Below, piece by piece: positions 31,967 to 40,013 of a stretch of DNA of 48,938 bases (positions are counted from its first letter, which is position 1; each line of letters begins with the position of its first letter). The notes below the pieces were generated by a model. It made no database searches and was not told the DNA's origin. It was given only the letters and a program-made list of their open reading frames with translations. A program made the position numbers and the translations under genes. Where the stretch lies: positions 1 through 48,938 of the forward strand of contig JAFGWI010000202.1 of assembly GCA_016937215.1 (NCBI GenBank), written 5' to 3'. The stretch is from Spirochaetales bacterium. Lineage in GTDB: Bacteria > Spirochaetota > Spirochaetia > SZUA-6 > JAFGRV01.

Positions 31967-32119
31967 GCGTTAGGGATTGGAGCCATGGTTAAGCATTTTT
32001 TCAAAAATGCTTAACCAAAGCGTTTTTGGCTGAATTATTTTCAGCCAAAAACCTTCGGAGCGACAGCGAAGTGGCGCAAAGCCCGGCCTGATAAGCCCCG
32101 GGCTTATCAGGCAACGCCC
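31967..32119 (+). repeat. Structured repeat A, copy 4 (best preserved)
   Basis: It lies in the 483-base gap upstream of recA. The opening is GCGTTAGGGATTGGAGCCAT. Stem 1 is GGTTAAGCATTTTT with its complement (31987-32016). Stem 2 is TTTTTGGCTGAA (32023-32034) with TTCAGCCAAAAA (32040-32051), loop TTATT. The conserved block is GCGAAGTGGCGCAAAGCCCG. Stem 3 is GCCTGATAAGCCC (32086-32098) with GGGCTTATCAGGC (32100-32112). The end is GCAACGCCC. The sequence on either side (31741-31966 and 32120-32223) holds no gene; recA's ribosome-binding site is at its right edge. Confidence 0.92.
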
Positions 32120-32223
32120 CTGAGCTATAGCTAAACAAATATTAAATCAGAATTTTGACAAATCGTCCAAAGCAAGCAGGCTGAATTTTTGTATTAATTA
32201 AGAATGAAAGGAGATTCGTTTAT

Positions 32224-33360
32224 ATGGCGAAAAAAGATATTAAAACATTTGAAAAACCGGAAGATACCAAAGAGGGGAGGCTTAAGGCTTTAGACGCGGC
32301 CAGGCTGCAAATTGAAAAACAATTTGGAAAAGGCTCCCTCATGCAATTGGGGCAGGACCAAAAAATCCAGCTTGAGTATATTCCCTCAGGAGCCCTTCAG
32401 CTTGACGCGGCCCTGGGTATTGGCGGGTACCCAAAAGGTCGAATTATTGAAATTTACGGCCCAGAGTCCTCAGGAAAAACAACTTTGGCCCTTCATGCCA
32501 TTGCCGAGGCTCAAAAAGCCGGGGGTATCGCGGCTTTTATAGACGCGGAGCATGCTCTGGACCCGAGCTACGCGAAGAAACTGGGTGTTAACACCGATGA
32601 CCTTTGGGTTTCTCAGCCAGATACAGGCGAGCAGGCTTTGGAAATTACCGAGTCTCTGGTGCGGTCCGGGGCTGTGGATATTATTGTTGTCGACTCGGTG
32701 GCCGCCCTTACGCCCCGTGCTGAAATTGAAGGCTTAATGGGTGATTCCCATATGGGGCTTCAGGCCCGTTTGATGAGCCAAGCCTTAAGAAAGCTGACAG
32801 GTATTATTTCAAAAAGCGGAACTTGTCTTATTTTTATCAACCAGATTCGTATGAAAATCGGGGTCATGTTCGGCAATCCTGAAACCACCACAGGTGGCAA
32901 GGCTCTGAAGTTTTATTCTTCCGTTCGCCTTGAAGTCAGAAAGATTGAATCAATTTCCAAGGGCACTGATAACATCATAGGCAACAAAGTCCGTGTTAAG
33001 GTCGTCAAAAACAAAGTGGCGCCGCCTTTTAAAAAGGTAGAGCTTGAACTGATGTTTGGAGAGGGAATTTCTGCCATGGCAAGCATGCTTGATTTGGCTG
33101 TTGAGTTTAATGTTGTTTCCAAAGCCGGGGCCTGGTATGCCTATGGAGAGGATAAAATCGGACAAGGAAGGGATAATGCAAAACTGTATCTTGAAAAAAA
33201 TCCCGAAATTGCTGCCGAAATAGAAGGAAAGGTCAAAATGCTGGTTTTTCCTGATTTAATTCGGGTAGAAGAAAAAGAGGAAGCTCCAAAAACAACTGGA
33301 AAAAAGGTCACCGCAAAAAAAGAGGAGTCTGAAAAGGAAACTGAAGAGGAATTGTTTTAA
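32224..33360 (+). CDS. recA: Recombinase RecA
   Basis: A 378-residue recombinase for strand exchange and SOS activation. Walker [10 protein letters not shown] is at 79-87. IDAEHALDP, the Walker [11 protein letters not shown], loop L1 [19 protein letters not shown] and loop L2 [24 protein letters not shown] are complete. The C-terminus is the usual Lys/Glu-rich acidic tail ([12 protein letters not shown]). AAAGGAG precedes the ATG. No LexA-type box was identified by eye upstream; repeat A copy 4 lies about 100 bases away. folK follows after 3 bases. Confidence 0.97.
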   Translation: MAKKDIKTFEKPEDTKEGRLKALDAARLQIEKQFGKGSLMQLGQDQKIQLEYIPSGALQLDAALGIGGYPKGRIIEIYGPESSGKTTLALHAIAEAQKAGGIAAFIDAEHALDPSYAKKLGVNTDDLWVSQPDTGEQALEITESLVRSGAVDIIVVDSVAALTPRAEIEGLMGDSHMGLQARLMSQALRKLTGIISKSGTCLIFINQIRMKIGVMFGNPETTTGGKALKFYSSVRLEVRKIESISKGTDNIIGNKVRVKVVKNKVAPPFKKVELELMFGEGISAMASMLDLAVEFNVVSKAGAWYAYGEDKIGQGRDNAKLYLEKNPEIAAEIEGKVKMLVFPDLIRVEEKEEAPKTTGKKVTAKKEESEKETEEELF

Positions 33361-33363
33361 ATC

Positions 33364-33864
33364 TTGAAGTCTTTTCAGGTGTATCTGGGAATCGGTTCAA
33401 ATCTTGGCGACCGCGTGAATAACATTGAGAGTGCTTTTTGTAAAATAAAGGCACTCTTGGATAATCTGAAAACCGCCTCACTCTACGAAACAAAGCCGAT
33501 GTATGTAGAGAATCAACCCTGGTTTCTGAATACTGTTTTTTCCGGGCAGACTGAGCTCAATGCCCTGGATTTACTATGGGCTTTACAAAGGATCGAAGCT
33601 GATTCAGGGCGTGACCGGGCCGGAGTTGTTGAAAAAGGCCCGCGGATCATTGATATTGATATCCTGCTTTATGAGGATATGATTTTGACTAGCCCTGAGT
33701 TGCAGATTCCCCATCCTTTGATGCATGAACGAGCTTTTGTACTTATTCCGCTTCTTGATCTAAACCCGGACCTGATTAATCCGATAAGTAAAATTCACTA
33801 CAAAGACTATCTCAAAAGTCTTGATGATCAGAAAGTGGTAAAGTATACTGGAAAATCAGGATAA
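33364..33864 (+). CDS. folK: 2-amino-4-hydroxy-6-hydroxymethyldihydropteridine pyrophosphokinase
   Basis: A 166-residue HPPK, which transfers pyrophosphate from ATP to the pterin in folate synthesis. VYLGIGSNLGDR opens the protein, then LYETKPMY..QPWFLN, and the signature DRAGVVEKGPRIIDIDILLYED and IPHPLMHERAFVLIPLLDL. The start codon is TTG at 33364, since no ATG precedes the essential GSNLGD motif. GAGGAA lies about 12 bases upstream within recA. Follows recA by 3 bases and precedes scpA by 3. Confidence 0.93.
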   Translation: MKSFQVYLGIGSNLGDRVNNIESAFCKIKALLDNLKTASLYETKPMYVENQPWFLNTVFSGQTELNALDLLWALQRIEADSGRDRAGVVEKGPRIIDIDILLYEDMILTSPELQIPHPLMHERAFVLIPLLDLNPDLINPISKIHYKDYLKSLDDQKVVKYTGKSG

Positions 33865-33867
33865 AAT

Positions 33868-34683
33868 ATGGAAAATCAGGATGTTCACAGGACAGAAGAA
33901 AACCAGTCTCAAAGCAAAGCTGAGAATAAACCTTCGTTTAAGCTCAAGGAGTTTGAAGGACCTCTGGATTTGCTTCTGTATCTTATAAGAAAAGCAGAGG
34001 TTAATATCTATGATATTCCTATTTCTCAAATTACCGAGCAGTATTTGGAATATCTGAAATATATGACCAAGGTTGATCTTGAAAATATTACTGATTTCTA
34101 TATTTTGGCTTCAACATTGTTGTATATTAAATCAAAAATGCTCCTTCCTGTTGACGCGGATTTTGATGATGACATAGAAGATCCTCGTCAGGATTTGGTT
34201 GAAAAATTGATTGAATATCAGAAGTTCAAAAAATTGACCGAATTAATTGAAGATAAAGAAAAAGAAACAGAATGGCATATAGAACGAAAAAAACAACAGA
34301 TGATACTTCCTTTTGAAGAGGACGAAATTTGGGAAAAGGCACAGATTTGGGATTTACTAAAGATTTTCTCTTCAATCGTTTCATCCATCAATACTGAAAG
34401 GATTATCGATCTTTATGGTGAGGTAACGGTTAACGAAAAAATCACATTGATCAGGGAGCTGCTGGAAGAAAAGGATGAATTTCTTTTTACTGAGCTGATT
34501 AAGCAGCGAAATTCCCTTCATGATGTCATTTGCTCATTTCTAGCCATTCTGGAGATGGTGAAATCGAGGTATATCACTGTGTATCAAAATCTATTATTCG
34601 GAGATATTAAAATTACCAAGCGCGTAGAAAAAGAAAAACAAGAGTTAGAGGAAATGACCGATGAGCAGACAGAAAGAGATTAA
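33868..34683 (+). CDS. scpA: Segregation and condensation protein ScpA
   Basis: A 271-residue kleisin that links SMC heads with ScpB. FEGPLDLLLYLIRKAEVNIYDIPISQITEQYLEYL is the family's N-terminal signature, DFYILASTLLYIKSKMLLP follows, and the C-terminal winged helix appears as VICSFLAILEMVKSRYITVYQ. Length is typical. Its 3' end overlaps scpB by 23 bases in another frame. Part of the recA-folK-scpA-scpB-rluB run. Confidence 0.94.
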   Translation: MENQDVHRTEENQSQSKAENKPSFKLKEFEGPLDLLLYLIRKAEVNIYDIPISQITEQYLEYLKYMTKVDLENITDFYILASTLLYIKSKMLLPVDADFDDDIEDPRQDLVEKLIEYQKFKKLTELIEDKEKETEWHIERKKQQMILPFEEDEIWEKAQIWDLLKIFSSIVSSINTERIIDLYGEVTVNEKITLIRELLEEKDEFLFTELIKQRNSLHDVICSFLAILEMVKSRYITVYQNLLFGDIKITKRVEKEKQELEEMTDEQTERD

Positions 34684-35200
34684 CATCCTTGAAATTGTTT
34701 TATACCTGGAAAGCGAACCAGTAGACGTTAACAGACTGGTTAGAATCACAAAATTATCCAAAGAGGCAATTGAAGAAGCCCTGGTCGAGATGAAAGCTTC
34801 ATATATGAGTGATGAGCACGGGCTTGAACTGGTAGAAATAGGGGGTGGTTTTTCGCTATCTCCCAAAAAGGAATATTGGGAGGTTTTAAAAGAACGTTAC
34901 GGCCGCAAGAATGAAAACAGATTGTCCAAGGCAGCTCTGGAAACATTATCCATTATTGCCTATTCCCAGCCTATTACCAAAGCCGAGATCGAAAGCATTC
35001 GCGGTGTGAATGCTGATAGCATGATGAAGGTGCTGCAAAGCCGCGATTTGATCAAGGTTGTGGGTAAAAAGGATGTGCCTGGAAAGCCGGTACAGTATGG
35101 GACAACCAAGGAATTCTTGACCCTCTTTCGTCTCAAAAGTATTGCCGACCTGCCAAAGCTTGATGAACTGGATTCAGAGCGCTTTGAAGAAGATGAATGA
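34661..35200 (+). CDS. scpB: Segregation and condensation protein ScpB
   Basis: A 179-residue protein of tandem winged helices that binds ScpA. INILEIVLYLESEPVDVNRLVRITK at the N-terminus and ALETLSIIAYSQPITKAEIESIRGVNADSMMKVLQSRDLIKVVGKKDVPGKPVQYGTT are diagnostic. It overlaps scpA by 23 bases and rluB by 8, implying coupled translation. Confidence 0.94.
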   Translation: MSRQKEINILEIVLYLESEPVDVNRLVRITKLSKEAIEEALVEMKASYMSDEHGLELVEIGGGFSLSPKKEYWEVLKERYGRKNENRLSKAALETLSIIAYSQPITKAEIESIRGVNADSMMKVLQSRDLIKVVGKKDVPGKPVQYGTTKEFLTLFRLKSIADLPKLDELDSERFEEDE

Positions 35201-35897
35201 TCCGATTCGGCTCCAGCTTTATCTTGCCAGATGCGGATTAGGATCGCGCCGAAAATGTGAGGAGCTTATATCCTGTGGCTTGATTGAGGTAAATGGGGTG
35301 ATTGTTAATCAGATGGGGTCGAAAATTACTCCTGATGATGTTGTTAAGTATCGCGGCGAAATCTGTGTGCCGGAAAAAAAGAAAATTTATTTAATAGTTA
35401 ATAAACCTCCCCGATATTTATGCGCCAATTTTGATCCTCAAAATCGCCCTCTTGTACAGGATTTGTTTAAGAACCAGATCAAAGAAAGGCTTTTTCATGT
35501 TGGACGGCTTGATTATATGTCCCAGGGGCTGATTTTTTATACAAACGATGGCCAATGGGCCAATCAAATTGCTCATCCAAGCCGGGAGATTGAAAAAGAA
35601 TACCTGGTTAATACCAGAAGTATGATGAATAAAAAATCACTTGATGAAGCACTAAAGGGTATTATCATAGAAAATGAGCTTTATCGCATAAAGAGCTATA
35701 GTTTAGAGGAAGAAAAAACGGTCAGGATCACTTTGGTAGAAGGAAAAAACCGTGAAATCAGAAGGCTTTTTAAACACTGGAATTGGGCAATCAATTTTTT
35801 AAAGCGGATTCGTATCGGGCGGATTACGGATATGGATCTGGAGACAGGAAAATTCCGATTTTTAAGTGCTGATGAAGTATTGGAAATGAAAAAATAA
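35193..35897 (+). CDS. rluB: RluB/RsuA-family rRNA pseudouridine synthase
   Basis: A 234-residue enzyme. The ATG at 35193 opens NDPIRLQLYLARCGLGSRRKCEELISCGLIEVNG, a full S4 domain; an upstream frame opening is an artefact. KKIYLIVNKPPRYLCAN and HVGRLDYMSQGLIFYTNDG carry the GRLD catalytic motif (usual GRLDxxTxGL; here GRLDYMSQGL, so the Thr is Ser). KEYLV and EGKNREIRRLF complete the family pattern. It overlaps scpB by 8 bases, the usual position for rluB. Confidence 0.92.
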   Translation: MNDPIRLQLYLARCGLGSRRKCEELISCGLIEVNGVIVNQMGSKITPDDVVKYRGEICVPEKKKIYLIVNKPPRYLCANFDPQNRPLVQDLFKNQIKERLFHVGRLDYMSQGLIFYTNDGQWANQIAHPSREIEKEYLVNTRSMMNKKSLDEALKGIIIENELYRIKSYSLEEEKTVRITLVEGKNREIRRLFKHWNWAINFLKRIRIGRITDMDLETGKFRFLSADEVLEMKK

Positions 35898-35913
35898 TAA
35901 TTATTTGCCTAAA

Positions 35914-35952
35914 AATACTATAGAAAATCCGAAAGATAGGTGCTATAGTATT
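35914..35952. promoter_or_regulatory. Inverted repeat upstream of rpsA
   Basis: AATACTATAG (35914-35923) and CTATAGTATT (35943-35952) are perfect 10-base inverse copies 19 bases apart, 17 bases after the rluB stop. The right arm runs into TTGACC, a possible -35. No T-run follows, so an operator is as likely as a terminator. Confidence 0.45.
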
Positions 35953-36035
35953 GACCTTATAAAATCTTTATGAGAGATTATATAGAATTAGCAAAGAACA
36001 AAAGACCCAAAGAGCACAGGAGACTGTAACGAACT

Positions 36036-37745
36036 ATGGAAAACGAAAACAACATTCCCACTGAATCTACGAATAATACACAAGAGGAGCTGCAAGAAAA
36101 GTATTTAGATGCATTCCAGCCTATTCACGATGGGCAACTCATTACTGGTAATATTGTTGAAATAACCTCAGAATATGTTTTTATCGATATAGGATTTAAA
36201 TCAGAAGGCCGAATACTGATTGAAGAATTTAAGAATAAACCAAAAATCGGTGACGCTGTTGAAGCCGTGGTTGTGAAAAGTGAAACACGAGATGGAACGG
36301 TTATTGTTTCAAAAAAACGAGCTGATGAAAAAGTTTTTTGGCAAAGTCTGCGTGAATCATTTAATAATGGCATTCCTGTTGAAGGGAAAATTATCAGTAC
36401 AGTTAAAGGCGGTTTTAATGTAGATCTTGGCTATGATATTTTAGCCTTTATGCCATTATCAAAAGCTGATGTTGTTCGTATTGAAGAACCTCAGAAGCTG
36501 ATTGGTAAAGAATCCTTATTCAGGATAGAGAAACTTATAACCCAAGGCAAAAAAAGCAATATTCTGGTTTCCCGTCGCTCCTGGCTGCAGGAAGAAATTA
36601 AGCAGAAAAAAGCAGATTTTTTTGAAAATGTTAAGGTTGATGAAGTGGTTAAAGGTAAAGTAAAAAGCTTCACGTCCTTTGGCGCTTTTATTGATATAGG
36701 CGGTTTTGATGGTCTTCTTCATCTCAGTGATATGAGTTGGGGGCATGTTTCTTCACCAAAAGAAGTTTTTGAAATTGGTGATCAAATTGAAGTCAAAGTT
36801 ATTAAAATAGATCCTGAAGAACAGAAAATAAATTTGAGTTTGAAACACATGTCACCAGATCCATGGGATTCTTTTGAAAATAAATACCGTGAAGGGGATG
36901 TTGTAAACGGAACAGTAACCAAACTTACAAATTTCGGAGCTTTTATCAAGTTGGAAGATGGTATTGAGGGGTTGGCACATATTTCTGAATTATCATGGGT
37001 GAAAAAAATTCGTCATCCAAAAGAGGTTCTAACCATCGGAGATAAAGTTGATGTAAAAATCTTGAATTATGATCTTCAATCGGGCAAAGTATCACTGGGC
37101 CTAAAACAGGTATTGTCAAATCCTTGGGAAGATTTAAGTGAACGATACCCGGTTGGAATGAGAATTACTCGCAAGGTTAAAAATATAGCTTCCTTTGGTG
37201 TCTTCTTTGAAATAGAAGAAGGTATTGACGGTTTGTTACACCTAGACGATTTTTCCTGGACAAAGAAATTCAAACATCCTACTGAACTAATTAAGGAAGA
37301 TGATGAAATAGAAATCATGATCATCGATATTGATGTGAGAAATCAGAAAATCAAACTTGGTTTAAAACAGATAGATGAAGATCCTTGGAGATCCCTTAGC
37401 AGGGCTTATCCAAAAGGACATATTATTGAAGGTGAAATCACCAGTATCACTGATTTTGGAATGTTTGTAAAAGTTCAAGGAGACATTGAAGGCTTGATCA
37501 GTCAGGCTAATCTCTTTGATCCAAAGATTGAATCCCTTGAAGATGTTTTGGCAAAATATAAAGTGGGTGATACTGTTAAGGCTGTTGTTTTTGATATCAA
37601 ACCATCTAAACAAAAACTTTCCTTATCTCTAAAGGATTATTACAGAAGCCTTCAGCGACAGGAAATTGAAAAGTATATTCATGATGATAAAGAAGAAGGA
37701 ACAGCGACCATAGCGGATTTTATAAAAAGTAAATCTTCTGATTAA
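36036..37745 (+). CDS. rpsA: 30S ribosomal protein S1
   Basis: A 569-residue protein with six S1 OB-fold repeats. Clear units start near GQLITGNIVEITSEYVFIDIGF, EGKIISTVKGGFNVDLGYDILAFMP, KGKVKSFTSFGAFIDIGGFDGLLHLSDMSW, NGTVTKLTNFGAFIKLEDGIEGLAHISELSW, RKVKNIASFGVFFEIEEGIDGLLHLDDFSW and EGEITSITDFGMFVKVQGDIEGLIS. S1 unwinds and docks mRNA on the 30S subunit, mainly for leaders with weak Shine-Dalgarno sites. AGGAG lies 14 bases before the ATG, rather far. It is preceded by about 140 bases of leader with an inverted repeat. Confidence 0.96.
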   Translation: MENENNIPTESTNNTQEELQEKYLDAFQPIHDGQLITGNIVEITSEYVFIDIGFKSEGRILIEEFKNKPKIGDAVEAVVVKSETRDGTVIVSKKRADEKVFWQSLRESFNNGIPVEGKIISTVKGGFNVDLGYDILAFMPLSKADVVRIEEPQKLIGKESLFRIEKLITQGKKSNILVSRRSWLQEEIKQKKADFFENVKVDEVVKGKVKSFTSFGAFIDIGGFDGLLHLSDMSWGHVSSPKEVFEIGDQIEVKVIKIDPEEQKINLSLKHMSPDPWDSFENKYREGDVVNGTVTKLTNFGAFIKLEDGIEGLAHISELSWVKKIRHPKEVLTIGDKVDVKILNYDLQSGKVSLGLKQVLSNPWEDLSERYPVGMRITRKVKNIASFGVFFEIEEGIDGLLHLDDFSWTKKFKHPTELIKEDDEIEIMIIDIDVRNQKIKLGLKQIDEDPWRSLSRAYPKGHIIEGEITSITDFGMFVKVQGDIEGLISQANLFDPKIESLEDVLAKYKVGDTVKAVVFDIKPSKQKLSLSLKDYYRSLQRQEIEKYIHDDKEEGTATIADFIKSKSSD

Positions 37746-37766
37746 TGAGTGGCTGGAAGTTAATCC

Positions 37767-39275
37767 ATGCTGCATTTAGAGGTAGACCAGAAAAAGTTTG
37801 AAACCCTAATAGAAATTAATACAGAGATTAACTCGAATTACGAGAATGTTAAAGTATTATTAACTAAAATAATTGATGCCGCGACGATGCTCTCCGGAGG
37901 GGAAGCATCGTCGTTGATGCTTGTAGATCCTGAAAATAATAAACTTTATTTTGAAATTGCTCTAGGCACAAAGGGTGAAGAGATCAAAAAATTTTCCCTC
38001 AATATGGGAGAAGGCATTGCAGGCTGGGTCGCAAAAAATAATACCTCTTTGATTGTTAATGACGTTGATTCTGATCAGCGATTTCATTCAGATATTAGTC
38101 AACAAGTTGGTTTTAAAACCCAATCAATATTAGCCGTTCCCATGCGGATTAGAGATAAATGTATTGGTGTGCTTGAAATTATCAATAAAACAGATGGGAA
38201 ATTATTTAATGAGGCTGATTTAAAATGGCTAGAAATTTTCGCAAATCAAGCTGCTATAGCTATTCAAAACGCGAAGGAATATCAACGTGTAAAGGAAAAC
38301 CTTTCACAATTGCAAAAACAGTTTCATCAAACAGCTGAGTATCATCCATTTATCGGGGAAAGCCGTGTTATTATGGAAAAATTAAAGATTGCTCAGAAAG
38401 CTGCGGAAACTGATTCATCAGTATTGCTTTTAGGTGAAAGCGGAACAGGAAAAGAATTATTTGCCGAACGAATTCATCTGAATTCTAACCGTAAAGATAT
38501 GCCATTAATCAGAATAAATTGCGCGGCTTTACCGGAAAATTTGCTGGAAAGCGAGTTATTCGGACATGTTAAGGGAGCTTTTACTGGCGCCATGTCAGAC
38601 CGCAGAGGGCGTTTTGAATTAGCTGATCAAGGGACAATCTTTCTTGATGAAATCGGTGACATGCCTTTGGGGTTGCAGGTTAAATTGCTTCGTATTCTTC
38701 AAAACAAGTCCTTTGAAAGGCTAGGGAGCAATCAAACCCAATATGTAAATGTACGCATCATCGCCGCAACCAATAAAGATATTGAAAACGAGGTAAAAGA
38801 AGGTCGTTTTCGATCTGATTTATATTATAGGTTGAACGTGTTGCCCATTTACATACCGCCTCTCCGGGAAAGGATTGGTGATGTTATGCTGCTTGCCAAT
38901 TTTTTTCTAGAAAAATTTTGTCTTGAAACCAAAAAATCATTTGACGGTTTTAGTGATGACGCGAAAAAATACTTGGAGAGTTATGGATGGCCGGGAAATG
39001 TCAGGGAACTGGAAAACACAATTGAGAGGGCTGTTGTAATTTCACAAAATAAAAGAATTACCGAAAAGGATTTGCTGATAAATCAGCACAAAGCTGATAA
39101 TAATCATATAAATAGGAATCAGGATTTGAAGGATGCAGTGAATCAGTTCAAGCGCAGATTTATTATCAATGCCTTGGATAAAAATAATTGGAAACAAACG
39201 GTTACGGCTGAACAATTGGGTATACAGAGAACCTACCTGTCTCGGCTGATTAAGGAACTCAATATCAACCGTTAA
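37767..39275 (+). CDS. GAF-domain sigma-54-dependent transcriptional activator
   Basis: A 502-residue NifA/FhlA-type enhancer-binding protein. A GAF sensor spans about 10-175 ([41 protein letters not shown]). The AAA+ domain has Walker A GESGTGKE at 223-230, the sigma-54-contacting GAFTGA loop intact at 270-275, Walker [13 protein letters not shown] and the arginine-finger region [23 protein letters not shown] Fis-type helix-turn-helix is at the C-terminus ([24 protein letters not shown]). No response-regulator receiver domain is present, so the signal is probably a small molecule bound by GAF. It lies 21 bases after rpsA. Confidence 0.94.
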   Translation: MLHLEVDQKKFETLIEINTEINSNYENVKVLLTKIIDAATMLSGGEASSLMLVDPENNKLYFEIALGTKGEEIKKFSLNMGEGIAGWVAKNNTSLIVNDVDSDQRFHSDISQQVGFKTQSILAVPMRIRDKCIGVLEIINKTDGKLFNEADLKWLEIFANQAAIAIQNAKEYQRVKENLSQLQKQFHQTAEYHPFIGESRVIMEKLKIAQKAAETDSSVLLLGESGTGKELFAERIHLNSNRKDMPLIRINCAALPENLLESELFGHVKGAFTGAMSDRRGRFELADQGTIFLDEIGDMPLGLQVKLLRILQNKSFERLGSNQTQYVNVRIIAATNKDIENEVKEGRFRSDLYYRLNVLPIYIPPLRERIGDVMLLANFFLEKFCLETKKSFDGFSDDAKKYLESYGWPGNVRELENTIERAVVISQNKRITEKDLLINQHKADNNHINRNQDLKDAVNQFKRRFIINALDKNNWKQTVTAEQLGIQRTYLSRLIKELNINR

Positions 39276-39290
39276 AAAGGAGAATTCGAG

Positions 39291-39977
39291 ATGAAAGAGA
39301 AGTCAAGCAAAGAAAAAATGATGGATAAAGTCGCTAATTTTTTTCAAAATAACCGCACAGTTATCTGGATAATTTTAGGAGTCATTGTCGTTGTCATGAT
39401 TGGCTTTATTGTCATGAATCAGATTACAATGAGTACAAACAGCGCAGCCTTAGACAAATTGAACGATGTTAGAGAAAATTATAATAACTGGTATACTGAA
39501 AGTGATAAAGAGAAAAAACAGAGTATAGAATCTGATATTCTTGAGCAATTAACAGCTATTATTTCTGATTATTCAAATACATATGCTGCTTTAAAATCGC
39601 TTCAGATGAGAGCGGATATTTATTATGCGAATAAGGAATATGAAACAGCTGCCAAAGATTACTTGAAAATATATACCTCATTTCCAAAGAGCGATTTAGC
39701 TTCTGTAGCTATGTATAATCAAGCCATATGTTATGAAGAATTAAAGGAATATGCAAAGGCCAATGATTTATTCGCTAAAGTAATGGAAAAGTATCCAGAA
39801 TCAGCTGAAGCGCCTAAATCAGCCTATGCTGTCTGTCGAATTTTGGTGAAACAAGAGGAGAACTCACTTGCTGATGAATATTTTACCAAAATCGAAGATA
39901 AATATGCATCAAGTGATTGGCAAAAAATCGCGCAAAACCTTAGAATAGAATTAAAGGCAAAAGGGCTTATCCAGTAA
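39291..39977 (+). CDS. Membrane-anchored TPR protein, YfgM-like
   Basis: A 228-residue protein: short cytoplasmic N-terminus, one transmembrane helix (about 24-46, VIWIILGVIVVVMIGFIVM), then a periplasmic region with TPRs (ADIYYANKEYETAAKDYLKIYTSFP, AICYEELKEYAKANDLFAKVMEKYP). The layout matches YfgM, a chaperone-linked partner of the SecYEG translocon, though the identity is by topology only. AAGGAG precedes the ATG, 15 bases after the activator gene. Confidence 0.8.
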   Translation: MKEKSSKEKMMDKVANFFQNNRTVIWIILGVIVVVMIGFIVMNQITMSTNSAALDKLNDVRENYNNWYTESDKEKKQSIESDILEQLTAIISDYSNTYAALKSLQMRADIYYANKEYETAAKDYLKIYTSFPKSDLASVAMYNQAICYEELKEYAKANDLFAKVMEKYPESAEAPKSAYAVCRILVKQEENSLADEYFTKIEDKYASSDWQKIAQNLRIELKAKGLIQ

Positions 39978-40013
39978 GTACTTTTGCTACTTACAAAAAG
40001 GGGAGGATACCCT

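Noticed and set aside
39974-39994. GTAAGTA/TACTTAC hairpin between the YfgM-like gene and the cyclase
   Set aside because: Only 7 bp with A/T-rich arms and no T-run; too weak to call a terminator or regulatory site.
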